Positions 31,863 to 43,214 of a DNA stretch of 64,000 bases are shown here, piece by piece. Under the pieces are notes generated by a model that worked only from the letters and a program-made list of their open reading frames with translations, had not been told where the DNA came from and did not search any database. A program made the position numbers and the translations under genes. This DNA comes from Ectobius pallidus. Lineage: Eukaryota; Arthropoda; Insecta; Blattodea; Ectobiidae. The DNA is taken from contig CAXKWD010000013.1 of NCBI GenBank assembly GCA_964059195.1, positions 24,218,611 through 24,282,610 on the forward strand, in the 5' to 3' direction. Position 1 is the first letter of the stretch. Each line of letters opens with the position of its first letter.

Positions 31863-34604
31863 GCAGAAACAGATCTGGAACAATTAAAAATTGATAATTT
31901 TTCACTATGTTCAAAATTTTGTAGACATTCCATTAAATGTGGAGGTGTGAGTATATTTATCAAAAGAAACTTACATTTCAGTGATATAGACACAAGTTCC
32001 TTCTGTAAAGAACAGGATTTTGAGTGTTGTTCAGCCAGATTGAATTTTGACAATGATACATTTGTAATACTAGCCATTTACAGGGCACCATCAGGTAATT
32101 TCAATTATTTTGTAAATCAGTTAGAAAGGGTTCTTAATTCACTGTATAGTACTAATGTAAATATTATCCTGTGTGGGGACTTTAATGTAGATTTCTCAAT
32201 TGATAGTGAGAAGAAGATCAGACTGATATATTTATTGGGTAGCTATAATCTAGATTTCATAGTAAACTTTCCAACGAGAATTCAGAACGACTCCCAAACA
32301 ACAATAGATAATATATTCATAGATATAGAAAAACATTTTAATTTTAAAGTACTTCCAATATTAAATGGATTATCAGATCATGATGCACAAATGTTAGTGC
32401 TGAACAATATTAAAGTAAATTCGAACAGTAAACATGCTCATAGTAATATGACTAGAGTAATGAATGACGATTCAATTTTAAATTTCAAACAAGATCTTGC
32501 GAATGAAAACTGGGAATCTATGTTATCCTATGACAAAGTAGATAGTAAATTAAGTGAATTCCTAAACATAGTGTCACGACATTTTGAGGCAAATTTTCCA
32601 AAAAAGAAAACTGCTAATTTACCTAATTCAAGGAATAACACATGGTTAACTGCTGGTATTAAAATATCATGTGCAAACAAAAGAGAGCTCTACCTAAAAT
32701 ATAGAACTAGTAACAACCAAGCTCATAAGGAATACTATAAAAAGTATTGCAACATACTGAAGAAAGTAATCAAAGAAGCAAAAAGTAGGCATTTTTCACA
32801 AGTAATTAATAAATCAAATAATAAAGTTAAGACTGTATGGAATATAATAAAAAACGAAACGGGGAGAACAAAGGGAAACAATGATTGTACATCATTAATA
32901 TACCAAAACATAAAACTAGACAATTTATCAGACATTACAAATGCTTTTAATAGTCACTTTATAAATATTGCAGAGAAATGTATTCCTATAAATAATATTA
33001 ACATTAAGGCAGTAGACCTACTAACAAAATCTACAGTTTGGAACCATAGATTTCAATTGAACCTGACTTCCCACATAGAAATTGAAAATATAATCAAGTC
33101 TCTCAAAAGTAAAAGCTCGTCTGGATGGGATGAGATAAGTAATAAGTTATTAAAAAGCTGCTCATCGGAACTCAGTAAACCTCTTAGTCACATATGCAAT
33201 TGTTCATTAGAAAATGGAATATTTCCAGAAAGACTTAAGCATGCTATTGTTAAGCCCCTCTTTAAAAAAGGTGACAAAAATCTACCATCAAATTACAGAC
33301 CTATATCACTCTTAACCTCATTTTCAAAAGTTTTTGAAAAAGTCATGTACAACCGCATAATACACTATCTTAATTTGAATGACATTCTTACTTCATCTCA
33401 GTTTGGATTTAGAAGTGGCATGTCCACTGAGAATGCTACATTTCAACTTACTACAGAAATATTGGAAGCGTTAGATAAAAAGAAATATGCTCTGGGAATT
33501 TTCTGCGACTTAGCTAAAGCATTTGACTGTATAAATCATGAAATATTACTTCAAAAATTGGATCATTATGGGTTCGATAATTTAACACTTAAGTGGTTCA
33601 AATCATATCTTTCTGATAGAACTCAAAAGGTAATAATAAATGGAAATGAATCTAACCTAGGGATTGTTAAGAATGGGGTACCTCAGGGATCAATACTGGG
33701 ACCTTTGCTCTTTTTAATTTTCATTAATGACTTGCCCTATAACTTAAGTGACGAATCAAAAGTATTGCTCTTCGCAGATGATACTAGTGTACTTGTAACA
33801 GGAACGTCACAAGAACATTTATCAAGAATAGCTACAAAGGCTTTTCACGAGTTAAACACATGGTTTCTAGCTAATAAAATGACACTTAATATTGATAAGA
33901 CCCATTTTATACAATTTAGGACAAAAAACAGATGTATCTCAAATCTTGAAATTAATTATGGAACACAAATCATACAAGAAATTAGCAATGTAAAATTTTT
34001 AGGACTGCAAATTGACCAAAATCTTGACTGGAAAACACACATAGAAATGATAAGTCCAAAACTGAGTTCAGCATGCTTTGCTTTAAGAATTTTGAATAAT
34101 ATATTAAAACAGGATGCATTACTTATGGTATATTTTGCATATTTTCACTCGGTAATGAGGTACGGGATCATTTTCTGGGGCAACTCTACCCATAGGGAGA
34201 AAATATTTAGATTTCAAAAGCGGGCAATAAGAATAATATGTGGAAAGAAAAAAAGGGAATCTTGTAAACCGCTGTTTGAAAAATTAAGAGTCCTCACTCT
34301 TACAGGGGAGTATATATACTCTGTTATGTGTTTTGTAGAGAATAATATTGATAAATTTCAAACTAATTTTAGTGTACATGGACGTACTACCAGAAACATG
34401 AATGATCTACACAGACCAAATAACTCGTTAAAACTCTTTCAGAAGGGTGCGTATTATTCTGCAGTACAGATATATAACAAGCTTCCAAACAACATTAAAT
34501 TATTATGTATTCAAAGAAAGATCAAACCTTTCAAAACAGCTGTCAAGGAATTTTTAATAACTCACACCTTCTACAATTTGGAGGAATATTTCCAGTTTGG
34601 ATAA
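31863..34604 (+). CDS. Endonuclease/reverse transcriptase of jockey/CR1-type LINE, N-terminally truncated
   Basis: The open frame reads in from 31863. A GTG at 31947 is the first possible start by permissive rules, but none is likely to be genuine because the endonuclease N terminus is missing. Visible endonuclease motifs are LAIYRAPSGNF, ILCGDFNVDF, TTIDNIFID and GLSDHDAQ. Reverse-transcriptase motifs are FKKGDKNLPSNYRPISLL, SQFGFRSGMSTENA, FCDLAKAFDCINHEILLQKL, GVPQGSILGPLLFLIFINDL and the catalytic FADD in LLFADDTSV, then VKFLGLQIDQNLDWK. The C terminus includes FQKRAIRIICG and YNKLPNNIK. GVPQGS..GP and FADD are typical of the jockey/CR1 lineage. No internal stop occurs across about 910 codons, so the copy is young. 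It cannot retrotranspose without the missing N-terminal endonuclease. Confidence 0.92.
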   Translation, partial: AETDLEQLKIDNFSLCSKFCRHSIKCGGVSIFIKRNLHFSDIDTSSFCKEQDFECCSARLNFDNDTFVILAIYRAPSGNFNYFVNQLERVLNSLYSTNVNIILCGDFNVDFSIDSEKKIRLIYLLGSYNLDFIVNFPTRIQNDSQTTIDNIFIDIEKHFNFKVLPILNGLSDHDAQMLVLNNIKVNSNSKHAHSNMTRVMNDDSILNFKQDLANENWESMLSYDKVDSKLSEFLNIVSRHFEANFPKKKTANLPNSRNNTWLTAGIKISCANKRELYLKYRTSNNQAHKEYYKKYCNILKKVIKEAKSRHFSQVINKSNNKVKTVWNIIKNETGRTKGNNDCTSLIYQNIKLDNLSDITNAFNSHFINIAEKCIPINNINIKAVDLLTKSTVWNHRFQLNLTSHIEIENIIKSLKSKSSSGWDEISNKLLKSCSSELSKPLSHICNCSLENGIFPERLKHAIVKPLFKKGDKNLPSNYRPISLLTSFSKVFEKVMYNRIIHYLNLNDILTSSQFGFRSGMSTENATFQLTTEILEALDKKKYALGIFCDLAKAFDCINHEILLQKLDHYGFDNLTLKWFKSYLSDRTQKVIINGNESNLGIVKNGVPQGSILGPLLFLIFINDLPYNLSDESKVLLFADDTSVLVTGTSQEHLSRIATKAFHELNTWFLANKMTLNIDKTHFIQFRTKNRCISNLEINYGTQIIQEISNVKFLGLQIDQNLDWKTHIEMISPKLSSACFALRILNNILKQDALLMVYFAYFHSVMRYGIIFWGNSTHREKIFRFQKRAIRIICGKKKRESCKPLFEKLRVLTLTGEYIYSVMCFVENNIDKFQTNFSVHGRTTRNMNDLHRPNNSLKLFQKGAYYSAVQIYNKLPNNIKLLCIQRKIKPFKTAVKEFLITHTFYNLEEYFQFG

Positions 34605-34746
34605 ATTTGGCAGCTTGCAGTTTCTGTAGACCTATATTATTGTTATAACATGCATGTATTTTTTGATCTGACGTGTTCTATATCCTTGAGCCCCGCTCAA
34701 CACAGGATCTACAGGACGAGATATCTACATCTACATCTACATCTAC
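31863..34746 (+). mobile_element. 5'-truncated jockey/CR1-type LINE with (ATCTAC)n tail
   Basis: The sequence starts inside the endonuclease domain, carries the rest of the reverse-transcriptase frame and a 3' UTR of about 120 bp, and ends in ATCTAC hexanucleotide repeats (34723-34746). Microsatellite-like 3' ends are common in this LINE group. A TAG at 31860 precedes the homologous region. I found no target duplication. Confidence 0.85.
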
Positions 34747-34769
34747 AGGCTGAAAGATACATCAGGTCT

Positions 34770-34960
34770 TCCGAAATTAAACGTTTAAGGAATGGACAGG
34801 AACAGTATACAAGAAACAAAAATGATTACAGATTGACGAAGAGACAGATCAGCTTTTTTGGAAAGAGTCCGGGATAAAACTATACAATAAACTTCCAAAA
34901 GATATAGGCTAAAATCAATAAACGAATTAAATAGATTTAGAGAAAAAATTTAAATATTCT
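34770..34960 (+). pseudogene. Second LINE C-terminal fragment directly downstream
   Basis: Frames joined by shifts read QYTRNKNDYRL, ISFFGKSPG, GIKLYNKLPKDI and KSINELNRFREKI, then a stop. This is the closing region of a jockey/CR1-type reverse transcriptase, distinct in sequence from the element just upstream. It is a 3' end remnant of another LINE. Confidence 0.7.
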
Positions 34961-36741
34961 TATAGGAAGAGCATTGACGAGTTCCATAACGAACAGTAAA
35001 TAAAGCACAAGATTGTAATGTCAATTATTATTATTTTAAATACGAACACTACATTCAATACAAACTTATATCTTATTACATTTTTACTGTCAGATACACT
35101 GTAAGCTATTCTTTCCACTACAACTGCTTTGAAAAATGAAAGTTGCATACTATACTGTATATTGCTAAATTCAAATAGGCCTAATTTGTTAACTGTGTTT
35201 GTAGTAGTGAAACACAGGTACTTTGTAAATATAACTATATATAAGTTTCTGTAGACTTAGTATTATTGTAAATGTGGTTTCAAGTATGTAAGTTAAATTA
35301 CGTGTCCAATATCAGTCTTGTATTGGTCTTACGGATGAAATAAATCTATATCTGAACTAGCCTAAATAAAATAAGGGTTACTCTTTTTAAAAACCTAGAC
35401 CTATCTAAATCACTCCACTCATTTATATTGGAAAGTGTCCGGTTCCTTTACCAGATGAAAGTTCGCTTATCCACTTAAGGACAAAAATACAGTGAATCTA
35501 ATTTGTACAAAAACACAAAAGAAACAGAGTTTGAGACTCGGAATTCTAAGAAAAACAATGTACTAAACACTACTGAACAACTTGTGAAGTGTTTGTTTGA
35601 AGTACCTAGCATAATAGTGATTACAAATCATAACATCTCAATTATATAACACATACTGTAATCACTAATCAGGAATTACCGTCAGCTCCAGCTTATCGAC
35701 ACGGATTCGATACTCGATGTGCAACCACCAGTGCACAACTGATAGAAATGCGCCACTTTAACGGAAATACGCGCCAAAACTACCGGATTGACGTCAACGT
35801 GACATCAACAGAAAACAGTTGAGGTATTTGTAGGCTTTAGTGCATTAGTGTCCCATGTGCCAGCTACATCATAATCGTCGCTTTAACTCGCGCAACCTGA
35901 AGATAAAATGCAGGGTGCTGGTGATATCGTTGGTCTATGACGATACTTCATCTCGTAAGTAATCTCAAAGGATCTCTCAGAAATATTATATGATGTAGAT
36001 GTCTTGTTTTGTAGAACTTGTGTTGAGCGAATCTCAAGGTTTCGTCGCACATGTTTCTTTATTGGTAATGTAAGCTCCGAAGCCCCGGCTTGCAATTTTC
36101 ATCCCTAGTACAGAATTACTGGAGACTATGCTTATAACTTTTACCTACAAGATATTGTGGTGTACTTCAACTCACGTTATGTAAATGAAAAGTACGAAAT
36201 AATTAATTATGTTATAAAATACGTCTTGTATTCAGTATCTCCCGTTACTTGTTTTTCTTCAGAATCAACGAAGTTGCCATGGCAACGATAAAAACAAATT
36301 ATTTTTTGCTAGAGATATGATGTATAACTAAGAAAGCAAGCTACTTACCTAACAGAACTTATTTTCTCACATAACGTACAAATAATTTCACGGTGTGTGC
36401 GGAATGGAAGTAAGTTATACATCTGGCTCAGCTGTCGCACTATTGTGAAATATGTGCTGGTGCGATTAACCAATGAAACGACAGCATAGTTAGTTAAGGT
36501 AAGTGTGTTGTTTACATTTGCTCCATACATATCGTGGATCAAGTATAATAAAGTGGGGACATCACATTATTTGGAGCAATCTACTGGTGATCACTTTGAA
36601 CAGTTACGATTACCAGATAACACGATAAATTTATAACTGTGCAAGAACCGTTGAAATATAAAAAGTAGCCTATGGACATCTGAAACAAACCAACACGGCT
36701 TATTCGCGTTGAGCACGTTGCTATTATAGAACAGACATAAA
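34961..36741. other. Unassigned stretch
   Basis: No gene supported. 35220-35360 ends in GATGAAATAAATCTATATCTG and could be LINE 3' UTR. Confidence 0.45.
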
Positions 36742-37117
36742 TAAATAAACTAGTATTGCAAAAAAGGAGCCTGAGATGTATATATGGGATTAGTAATAGA
36801 CAATTATGTAAAGAATTATTTATAACCAAAAGAATCTTGACAGTAGTTTGTATGTATATAAAGTGATACTATATGTTAGGGATAAAAAACAGCCTCCAGT
36901 AAATAAAGACATACATTCTCATTGCACAAGAGGTGAAACCGACTACCACAGAGTGACAATAAATAAAAATTCAACATACAAAAATCAGTTAAATAAGGGA
37001 ATTTTACTATACAATAAGATACCAATAGAAATAAAAGAGAAACAGAATGGAAATTTTAACTTTACACTTAAAAATTATCTAATACAAAGGTGTATCTATA
37101 GGTTAGGTGAATTTTAG
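36742..37117 (+). pseudogene. LINE reverse-transcriptase C-terminal fragment with frameshift
   Basis: The first frame reads LVLQKRSLRCIYGISNRQLC and KRILTVVCMYI, matching the 'Q-K-x-x-L-R-x-I-x-G' and 'L-x-I-L-T-V' segments near the end of jockey/CR1 proteins. Near 36850 the match moves to another frame: YVYKVILYVRDKK, HCTRGETDYH, GILLYNKIPIEIK, stopping at 37117. Following AT-rich sequence to about 37384 includes AATAAAG motifs and may be the 3' UTR. Confidence 0.72.
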
Positions 37118-37384
37118 CTTCAATAACTAATTTACTATTGATTTGTACATTGATAAATTGAAACTCATATTAATAAAGTTTTATAATTTTAAAATGTGTT
37201 TATAGTGTTTTTTAAACGTTTAATAAAGTTTTACTGTTTTTAATGATATTTAACAGTGTATTTGTAACTAATTATTGAGAATGTATAATGAATGCCTAAA
37301 GCGTAAATAATATGTTGAATGTGACGATGCTGGAAACTTTTCCTGTAAAAAGTCTATAAGCAAAATAAAGCATTATTATTATTA

Positions 37385-38699
37385 AAATGTTTTCTTACGT
37401 AATCATGATTATATCTATAATACAACTACCACTGTTAGTAAAGATTACGCAGTAACAGAAGGGTAATATCGGGGGCGGTGCACTTGTAACGGGGATTAGC
37501 GCAAACTGAAACAGTATTAGTAAACATTTCGCTTATCGTGGTTTGGCTGCAGCAGGCGTAGCGTGTAGCTGGAAATCAAGGGGCTCCCATCCGCTTTCTC
37601 TCGATTTCTATGTCCTCAAAAATTAAATTATATCAACATATTAAAGGGGAAATCTAAATGGGAATGTCGGGTTTATCCGTGCATAGTGTTTCATGACTAA
37701 GCCATTCAAATGCAAACACTGTGTGATTTTCCACTTGTGACAACATTTCACACAAGAATGCACGTGTGGTGGAAAATATTAGACCAACTACAGAAGAGCA
37801 TCGATTGTCGGAAACAACTGGGGACGGGTGGTGTTCGGATAGCTGATTTTTCGGTTAACCGATACAAAGCAACATGAAAAAAAGAAACACGAAACTATAT
37901 TATATTTTGTGTCATACAAATAACCCAGAAAACTGACTAGCCTAGTTTGAAAAAGTTCAAAATGGCCATAAAAGTAAATCTACGGTATAGGAAAAGATTT
38001 TTTATTTTATTTATTTATTTATTTATTTTTGCAGGGAGAGGGAACCGCAAAATCGACCGGCCGAGCGCTAGATTGAGAGCATAGTTTTCTATAGTTCTCT
38101 ATATCTGCAGCCAAGCTAACAGTAGTTACTTGTACACTCCTCACATAAAATTCATGAAAACATCTGAGAAAACACGAATATATTAACTTAAATCAGTACT
38201 CTTATACCGAATCCCTTCCACAATTCTCACTTGCCCCCAGCTATCCACGAGATGTTGGGATCCGCTTTACTGCACCGTTATAAAGAAGAGATTTTAACAA
38301 GTAGGTAGGTAGTACTGTTACTATTCATTTAACAGCTGTTTGTCTTTATAGCTTATACTATAGTCTGTTTGTTGTAAGATGACACAGTTCAGAAAATTGA
38401 GACAGAAGATGTTTGGCAGAAGTCAGTTATTGAACAGAAAGAGATGGAAACAAACTATTGTGAAATGTTACTCACTCCAGGAATTTGTAGATGTCATTAG
38501 AATGAGGGTGGCATGGGCGAAATACCACCAGTGTAACTGCTAGAAGCAGTGGTGGTCAGTATGTCTATATTGGTCACTTTCATCAGGATTTAACATAAAC
38601 ACCATTTACAGTAACAAGCCGCCACGTCTGCTTTTCTAAACGACAATATGACTGCTTAGACATATCTGGCGATTACTTAAACATCGAATTTCTGGTTTC
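37385..38699. other. Unassigned stretch
   Basis: 37840-37870 contains GTTCGGATAGCTGATTTTTC, reminiscent of Tigger-type ends, but I find no partner. There is a short (ATTT)n tract at 37997-38030. Confidence 0.4.
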
Positions 38700-38975
38700 C
38701 CCCCATTTTTTCTATACAACCCTACTCCACCCTCAGCTCAGTGGGATAGTGGAGTGAGTAACTTTTGACTACCTGCTGAATAGTAGCAGGGTAGTTTTAT
38801 GACCACAGAGCCAAGATAACCCACACAGGGTATACATATTTTCGTATTTTATGTGATCGGACTGGTGGAAAATAAATTCCAATCTCTGGACTTTGCAGAC
38901 CACGGGAATCGAATACAAAACCTCCTGAAAGAGAGTCCTTGATGACATCGCCTTGCTAACCCACTCAATTTGCTC
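38700..38975 (-). mobile_element. tRNA-headed SINE remnant, minus strand
   Basis: Reading leftwards from about 38970, GTGGGTTAGCAAGGCGATG resembles box A. About 35 bases later GTATTCGATTCCCGTGGTC is a clear box B. The remaining sequence to 38700 is presumed SINE body, but no second copy in this window confirms it. Confidence 0.5.
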
Positions 38976-39096
38976 CGTCGTTACTCTGGCTTGTAATATT
39001 ACTAAATTGCTATAAATTTAACGTTTCAAGTTGCAAAAATAGTCGATTGAAAAAAGAATTGAGAGTTCATGTATCATTCCCTTTAGTTTGAATATT

Positions 39097-39402
39097 GTAA
39101 AGTAAAGTGATCCCTATACAGGCCATGGAGGCTCAGAGGGTTCCAGGAGGTTGAGAGGCTCCCAGATGTTGGACATTCGGCACATGAAGGTGGTAAGGTT
39201 GTCAGCCTTACGCACCGGCCGCCTTTACCCCCAGGATTGCTCCTGGTACTCATTTCTGTTAGAGGCTGAGTCGACCCCAGGGCCATAGTGCCACCAGAAG
39301 GATTAGGCCAATTGAAAAATCTCAACAACCTCATCGGGAATCGAACCCGCGACCTTCCAGTTTGTAGCGCAACGCCTCAACCACTACGATACGGCCTATT
39401 GA
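39097..39402 (-). mobile_element. SINE family A, full-length copy
   Basis: Reading leftwards, the tRNA-like head (GTATCGTAGTGGTTGAGG box A-like, GGTCGCGGGTTCGATTCCCG box B) is followed by TTCAATTGGCCTAATCC, CTAACAGAAATGAGTACC, GGCGGCCGGTGCGTAAGG and a 3' end CACTTTACTTTAC. This is the reference for the copies at 6150 and 16591. Confidence 0.85.
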
Positions 39403-39540
39403 CCCGAGTAAAATCACAATAGACAAGTTTAATATAAAAATCAGTAAATTAATTGAAGATAATGTAATCTAGATGTTTCTTTGTTTTATAATTCAGTAAT
39501 TGTTAATGTTTCTTGAGTAATTTAAACGTTTATTATCTTG

Positions 39541-39634
39541 GGGTCCGCCCGCGTGGGTGAATTGGTAGCATAGCCACCTGGGCCTTCCCCCCTGTTCTGT
39601 CCCAGGGATGGACCGGCCTCCTGACTGAACTCTT
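39541..39634 (+). mobile_element. SINE family D-like head fragment
   Basis: GCGTGGGTGAATTGGTAGCAT corresponds to the box A region of family D heads (compare GTGGGTGAGTCGGTAGCA at 8115). Box B is lost and the rest is decayed. Confidence 0.5.
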
Positions 39635-39635
39635 C

Positions 39636-39790
39636 ATCATCATGTTTATCATAGGTAATGTAACGAGTGGTCCGGATTTTATCGACAAACTCGTTGCTCT
39701 CGAATTCACCTTGAGAGAATCCGGACCTCGAGTTATATATTTTGTTGTGACTATTTAGCGAATACTCATAGAATTCAACATGCAACAGAT
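39636..39790. repeat. Fold-back family terminal fragment with internal hairpin
   Basis: GTTTATCATAGGTAAT resembles the terminus of the fold-back element. The stretch contains an inverted pair (GGTCCGGATT at 39670 and AATCCGGACC at 39718). No full arm follows. Confidence 0.45.
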
Positions 39791-39876
39791 AATTAAAACC
39801 ATAAAAATAAATTAACTCGTCGCTATTTGTGTCATTGTCAGCGAGATACCCTGTGGCAGGACAATCTATATACTGT

Positions 39877-40514
39877 ATTATAACTAGACCTGGGATTTTG
39901 GGCTCTAAACAAATTAGTTTTAGGCACCTAAAATAGGCTTTTAAAACAAGTAAATAGGCTTTTAAAAGAGAAAATAGGCACTTAAATTATGCTTTTAAAA
40001 TGTGTAAATAGATAGAAAATAAACTTTCAAATATTACAATATAGCTGTAACATGGTCTTTTTTACTGCAAGAAACGAGGTTTACTTATTCTTAACCGAAT
40101 TCACTGCAAAATTAGGCATCACGAACTATATTCACTTAAACAGATGTTCTTTCACTGGTGACTTGACACAGTAGTCCTTCCCCCTTTATCCTCCCCCTCC
40201 CCCATCAGTTAGCATTCCTTTAGCGACAATTGTTTGGAATAATCAAGTTTGTATGAGAAAAACCCACCTCTGCTGTTCTGCTTTTCATTGAGGGTTATCA
40301 ATTATAACATTTAAAATAAATGTACAAAATAGGCATTTTAGGCACTAAAATAGTAAAATAGGCTCTAAAGGTCCAAATAGGCATTTTAGGGCACCATAAA
40401 ACCATATAAATGTAAGTGATTTACCATGAAACGTCCACATATTTAAAAAATTTCACGTTATTTCATAAGGAACAAAATAGGCATTTGCCTTAAAATCGCA
40501 GGTCTAATTATAAC
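39877..40514. mobile_element. hAT-type MITE with AAATAGGC repeats (element 39885-40506)
   Basis: A perfect 8-bp duplication ATTATAAC flanks the element (39877-39884 and 40507-40514). The ends TAGACCTGGGATTTT and, reversed, TAGACCTGCGATTTT are inverted repeats. At least eight copies of AAATAGGC or its variants cluster near both ends in matching orientation, as expected of subterminal transposase-binding motifs. The 622 bp hold no transposase sequence. Confidence 0.88.
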
Positions 40515-40649
40515 GTATCAATAGCTTCGCCACCGGTAATAGTCTCGCTTACTGCAACTTTTCATCAGCTGTTTTATTTTTAAAATAACCTCCTTGGTGT
40601 AACTAATAATACTGTTTTATTATTGTATTAATTATTATGCGAGATTAAA

Positions 40650-40960
40650 AATGCTTCTTCACCACAGATATAATTACGCATTATTTTCATATCTAATTTT
40701 GCTAATATGCAACTTATATAGGCTATACCCAATCGCAATTCAATCGTTTTTAACTAAAGAAGCTACAGGTATGAAGACGTTTCAGTTATTAACCCTTGTG
40801 AATTTACATTAAAAAAGTGCACGTAGGTGCGATAAAGCGAAAATAATAAAACGATAAAATTACGACAACATGTTCCATTCCTTGCGGTTCGATATATACT
40901 TAATATACTGACTCCTGACCTAAATAGTTTATGTAATATAAATTTTAAATGGTTTTATTT
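40650..40960 (+). repeat. Dispersed repeat, copy 1 (partner at 49740-50010)
   Basis: The order TATACCCAAT, GAAGCTA..GAAGA, CTTGTGAATTTACAT, AGTGCACGTAGGTGC and CTAAATAGTTTA recurs in diverged form at 49740-50010. I see no coding content or terminal repeats. Confidence 0.55.
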
Positions 40961-40984
40961 ATTTATTTTGTTTTTAATACTACA

Positions 40985-42445
40985 TCATTTTTATCATAGG
41001 TAGCTCACGAGTCTTGTGGTTAGCGTCGCTTATTACAAATCCGTTGGCCCGAGTTCGATCCCCGGTACCTCCTTGGATTTTTCTGAGGTATGGAGGTCTG
41101 GTAGGGGTGTATCAGCCTCGTGATTCAAATTGAGGAGATACTTGATAGAGAAGTAGCGACTCCGGTCATGAAAACCACCATTAACGGCCTTGGGTGTCGG
41201 CATGCTGACCACATGCCCCCAAATCCTGCCGTCTGCTTATGGTAGATGACGCAGCGGTCGGGTGGTAGGCCTAGTCCCTTCAGGGATGTAGCGCCACAGA
41301 GTTTAGTTTTATAATCCCACGAGGGTTGACGAGATTATCGATAGAACTTATCTGATGAAACTCGTCAACTCGAGTTGGATTTATTAAGACTATTCCATGA
41401 ATAAAAAGGTAACGGATTAACAAATAATAATTACTTCCGTGTTTTGTTAAACAAAACAGTTGCATACTATGAAACAACCATCCACGAATCGATTCGAGTT
41501 ATCATGTTGTGGCCAGTGCTACCAATGGTGATATAAGACATATTTAACTTCATTCAGGTAAGCTAACAGCAGAACAGAATAAAAGCATACCAACTGGCTT
41601 GCACCGAATAGAAATTGTTTTTAATCAATGTACATTTCTATTATTTTAATTTGCAAACATGTTATGTTGAATAAAGTAATTTGTTATCGCACAGCTTAAT
41701 GGCAGCTTGCGACGTATTTATCACTGCACACCGATGCTTACGTGTCCAGTAACGAACAGACGTTTTACCCGATAAAACGGCATCCTCGCGATTCCTACAA
41801 TAATATTGTAAGATAAACGGCTGTGATTGGTCTATATCCGAGGAATTGCTAAACGATATTTGCCAATAAGAAACATTTTATCGGGTAAAACCTTCTACTC
41901 GTTACTGGACACGAAAGCATCAGTGTGCAGTGATTAATACGTCACGTGTTGCTATTAAACAGCACGAAAACAGATTAATTTAAAAAACATAACTTGTTTG
42001 GAAATTGAAATAATAGAAATGTATATTGATTAAAAACACAATTTCGATTCGGTGCAAGCCAGTTCGTGTGATTTTATTCTGTTCTGCTATTAGCTTTCCT
42101 GAATGAAGTTAACTATGTCTTATATGCACCATTGCTAGCCTTGGTTACAACATGGTAACTCGAATCGATTCATGGATGGTTGATGCATTGAGGCCGTGAT
42201 CTCGCAGCTGTTAGGTTTGTTTTTATACAACAAAGCACGAAAGTAATTATTATTTGTATAATCCGTTACATTTTATTCATGGACTAGTCTTAATAAATCA
42301 AACTCGAGTTGACGAGTTGCATCAGATAAATTTGTAAACTCACGTGGAATTACTTATGATAAACGGCCGTGATCTGTCTATATCCGAGGAATTGCTAAAC
42401 GTTATTGGTCAATATCAAACACACGGCGTATGAGTGGAATAGTCA
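40985..42445. mobile_element. Fold-back element: 1.4-kb palindrome with SINE in its left terminus
   Basis: The left arm (41311-41778) and right arm (41875-42362) are reverse complements over about 470-490 bp, separated by about 96 bp. Shared landmarks include AACTCGTCAACTCGAGTT, ATCCATGAATCGATTCGAG, ACTTCATTCAGG and TTTTACCCGATAAAA. The left terminus TTTTTATCATAGG (40987-41000) is cut off from its arm by a SINE at 41001-41310. The segment GTCTATATCCGAGGAATTGC lies both in the spacer and after the right arm. Long inverted-repeat arms without a coding interior define fold-back type DNA elements. A single-arm relative is at 7577. Confidence 0.86.
41001..41310 (+). mobile_element. SINE family C, full-length copy inside the fold-back element
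   Basis: The tRNA-like head has CTTGTGGTTAGCGTCGC (box A-like) and GCCCGAGTTCGATCCCCGG (box B, about 41047-41065). The body includes GTGTCGGCATGCTGACCAC and ATGACGCAGCGGTCGGGTGG, and it ends CCACAGAGTTTAGTTTT. A 5'-truncated copy with a 13-bp target duplication is at 62906-63021, proving that the family moved. Confidence 0.85.
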
Positions 42446-43214
42446 GTATAATTTGGTTTTCACTGTTTGTGCAAGTTATTGCAACTGTTTTAATTAGAAT
42501 TGTCTGCACAATAAATAAATAAATAAGAATATTACACATATGTTTATCTTGTACAGCAACGATATCAAATCTGGGGAAAATATTGACTTCCTAATACTCT
42601 GACAATGATATTATTGTCATTTATTACGTACAGCACAGGTTGCTGAAATGTGGACAACTACAGTAAGCTGTTCTGTATAATACGCATATATTGTATACAT
42701 AGGCTGTACACACCACCATAAGGTTACAAGTATAATTAAATAGCGAATATACCAGTGTCCTGGTTATCCATCTCTCTTTTTCCTAACACACGTCAGCGTT
42801 GTGGAGAGATGGAAGAGAGTAAACATGTGAAATCCTTAAATCTTGGTGGAAGCCATTTTCCATTCACGTAATTATGAAAGCAGTGGGCGGCCCTGTATTA
42901 GCCTATGCATCACCGCACATCTGCTTCTTGCCAATTAGGGTAATGAAGAAACAGTTTCCTTCCTGACTGAAATATTGTAAGCATCTCTACTAAGGATTAG
43001 TCATTTCTTTTCTGCATATTCAAGAACCAAGTCACCCTGAAATAGCATTACATTAATTACTAAATTAAGTTCACTTTCATCTGCAGGAAGGGAGTACAAA
43101 CGACATAACATAAAGGACAGGTACAGTTAATAAAGACTATCGATGATAAAAAGCATCAAATCTGAGCGGTTTAATTCGTACCGTGTTGGAAAATGAACAT
43201 CCCATTCAAAACAT
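42446..43214. other. Unassigned stretch
   Basis: Contains a short (AAAT)n tract near 42510-42524. No coding or element structure was recognised. Confidence 0.45.

Noticed and set aside
37795..37870. Possible Tigger-type terminus (GTTCGGATAGCTGATTTTTC)
   Set aside because: No inverted partner or TA-flanked boundary found.
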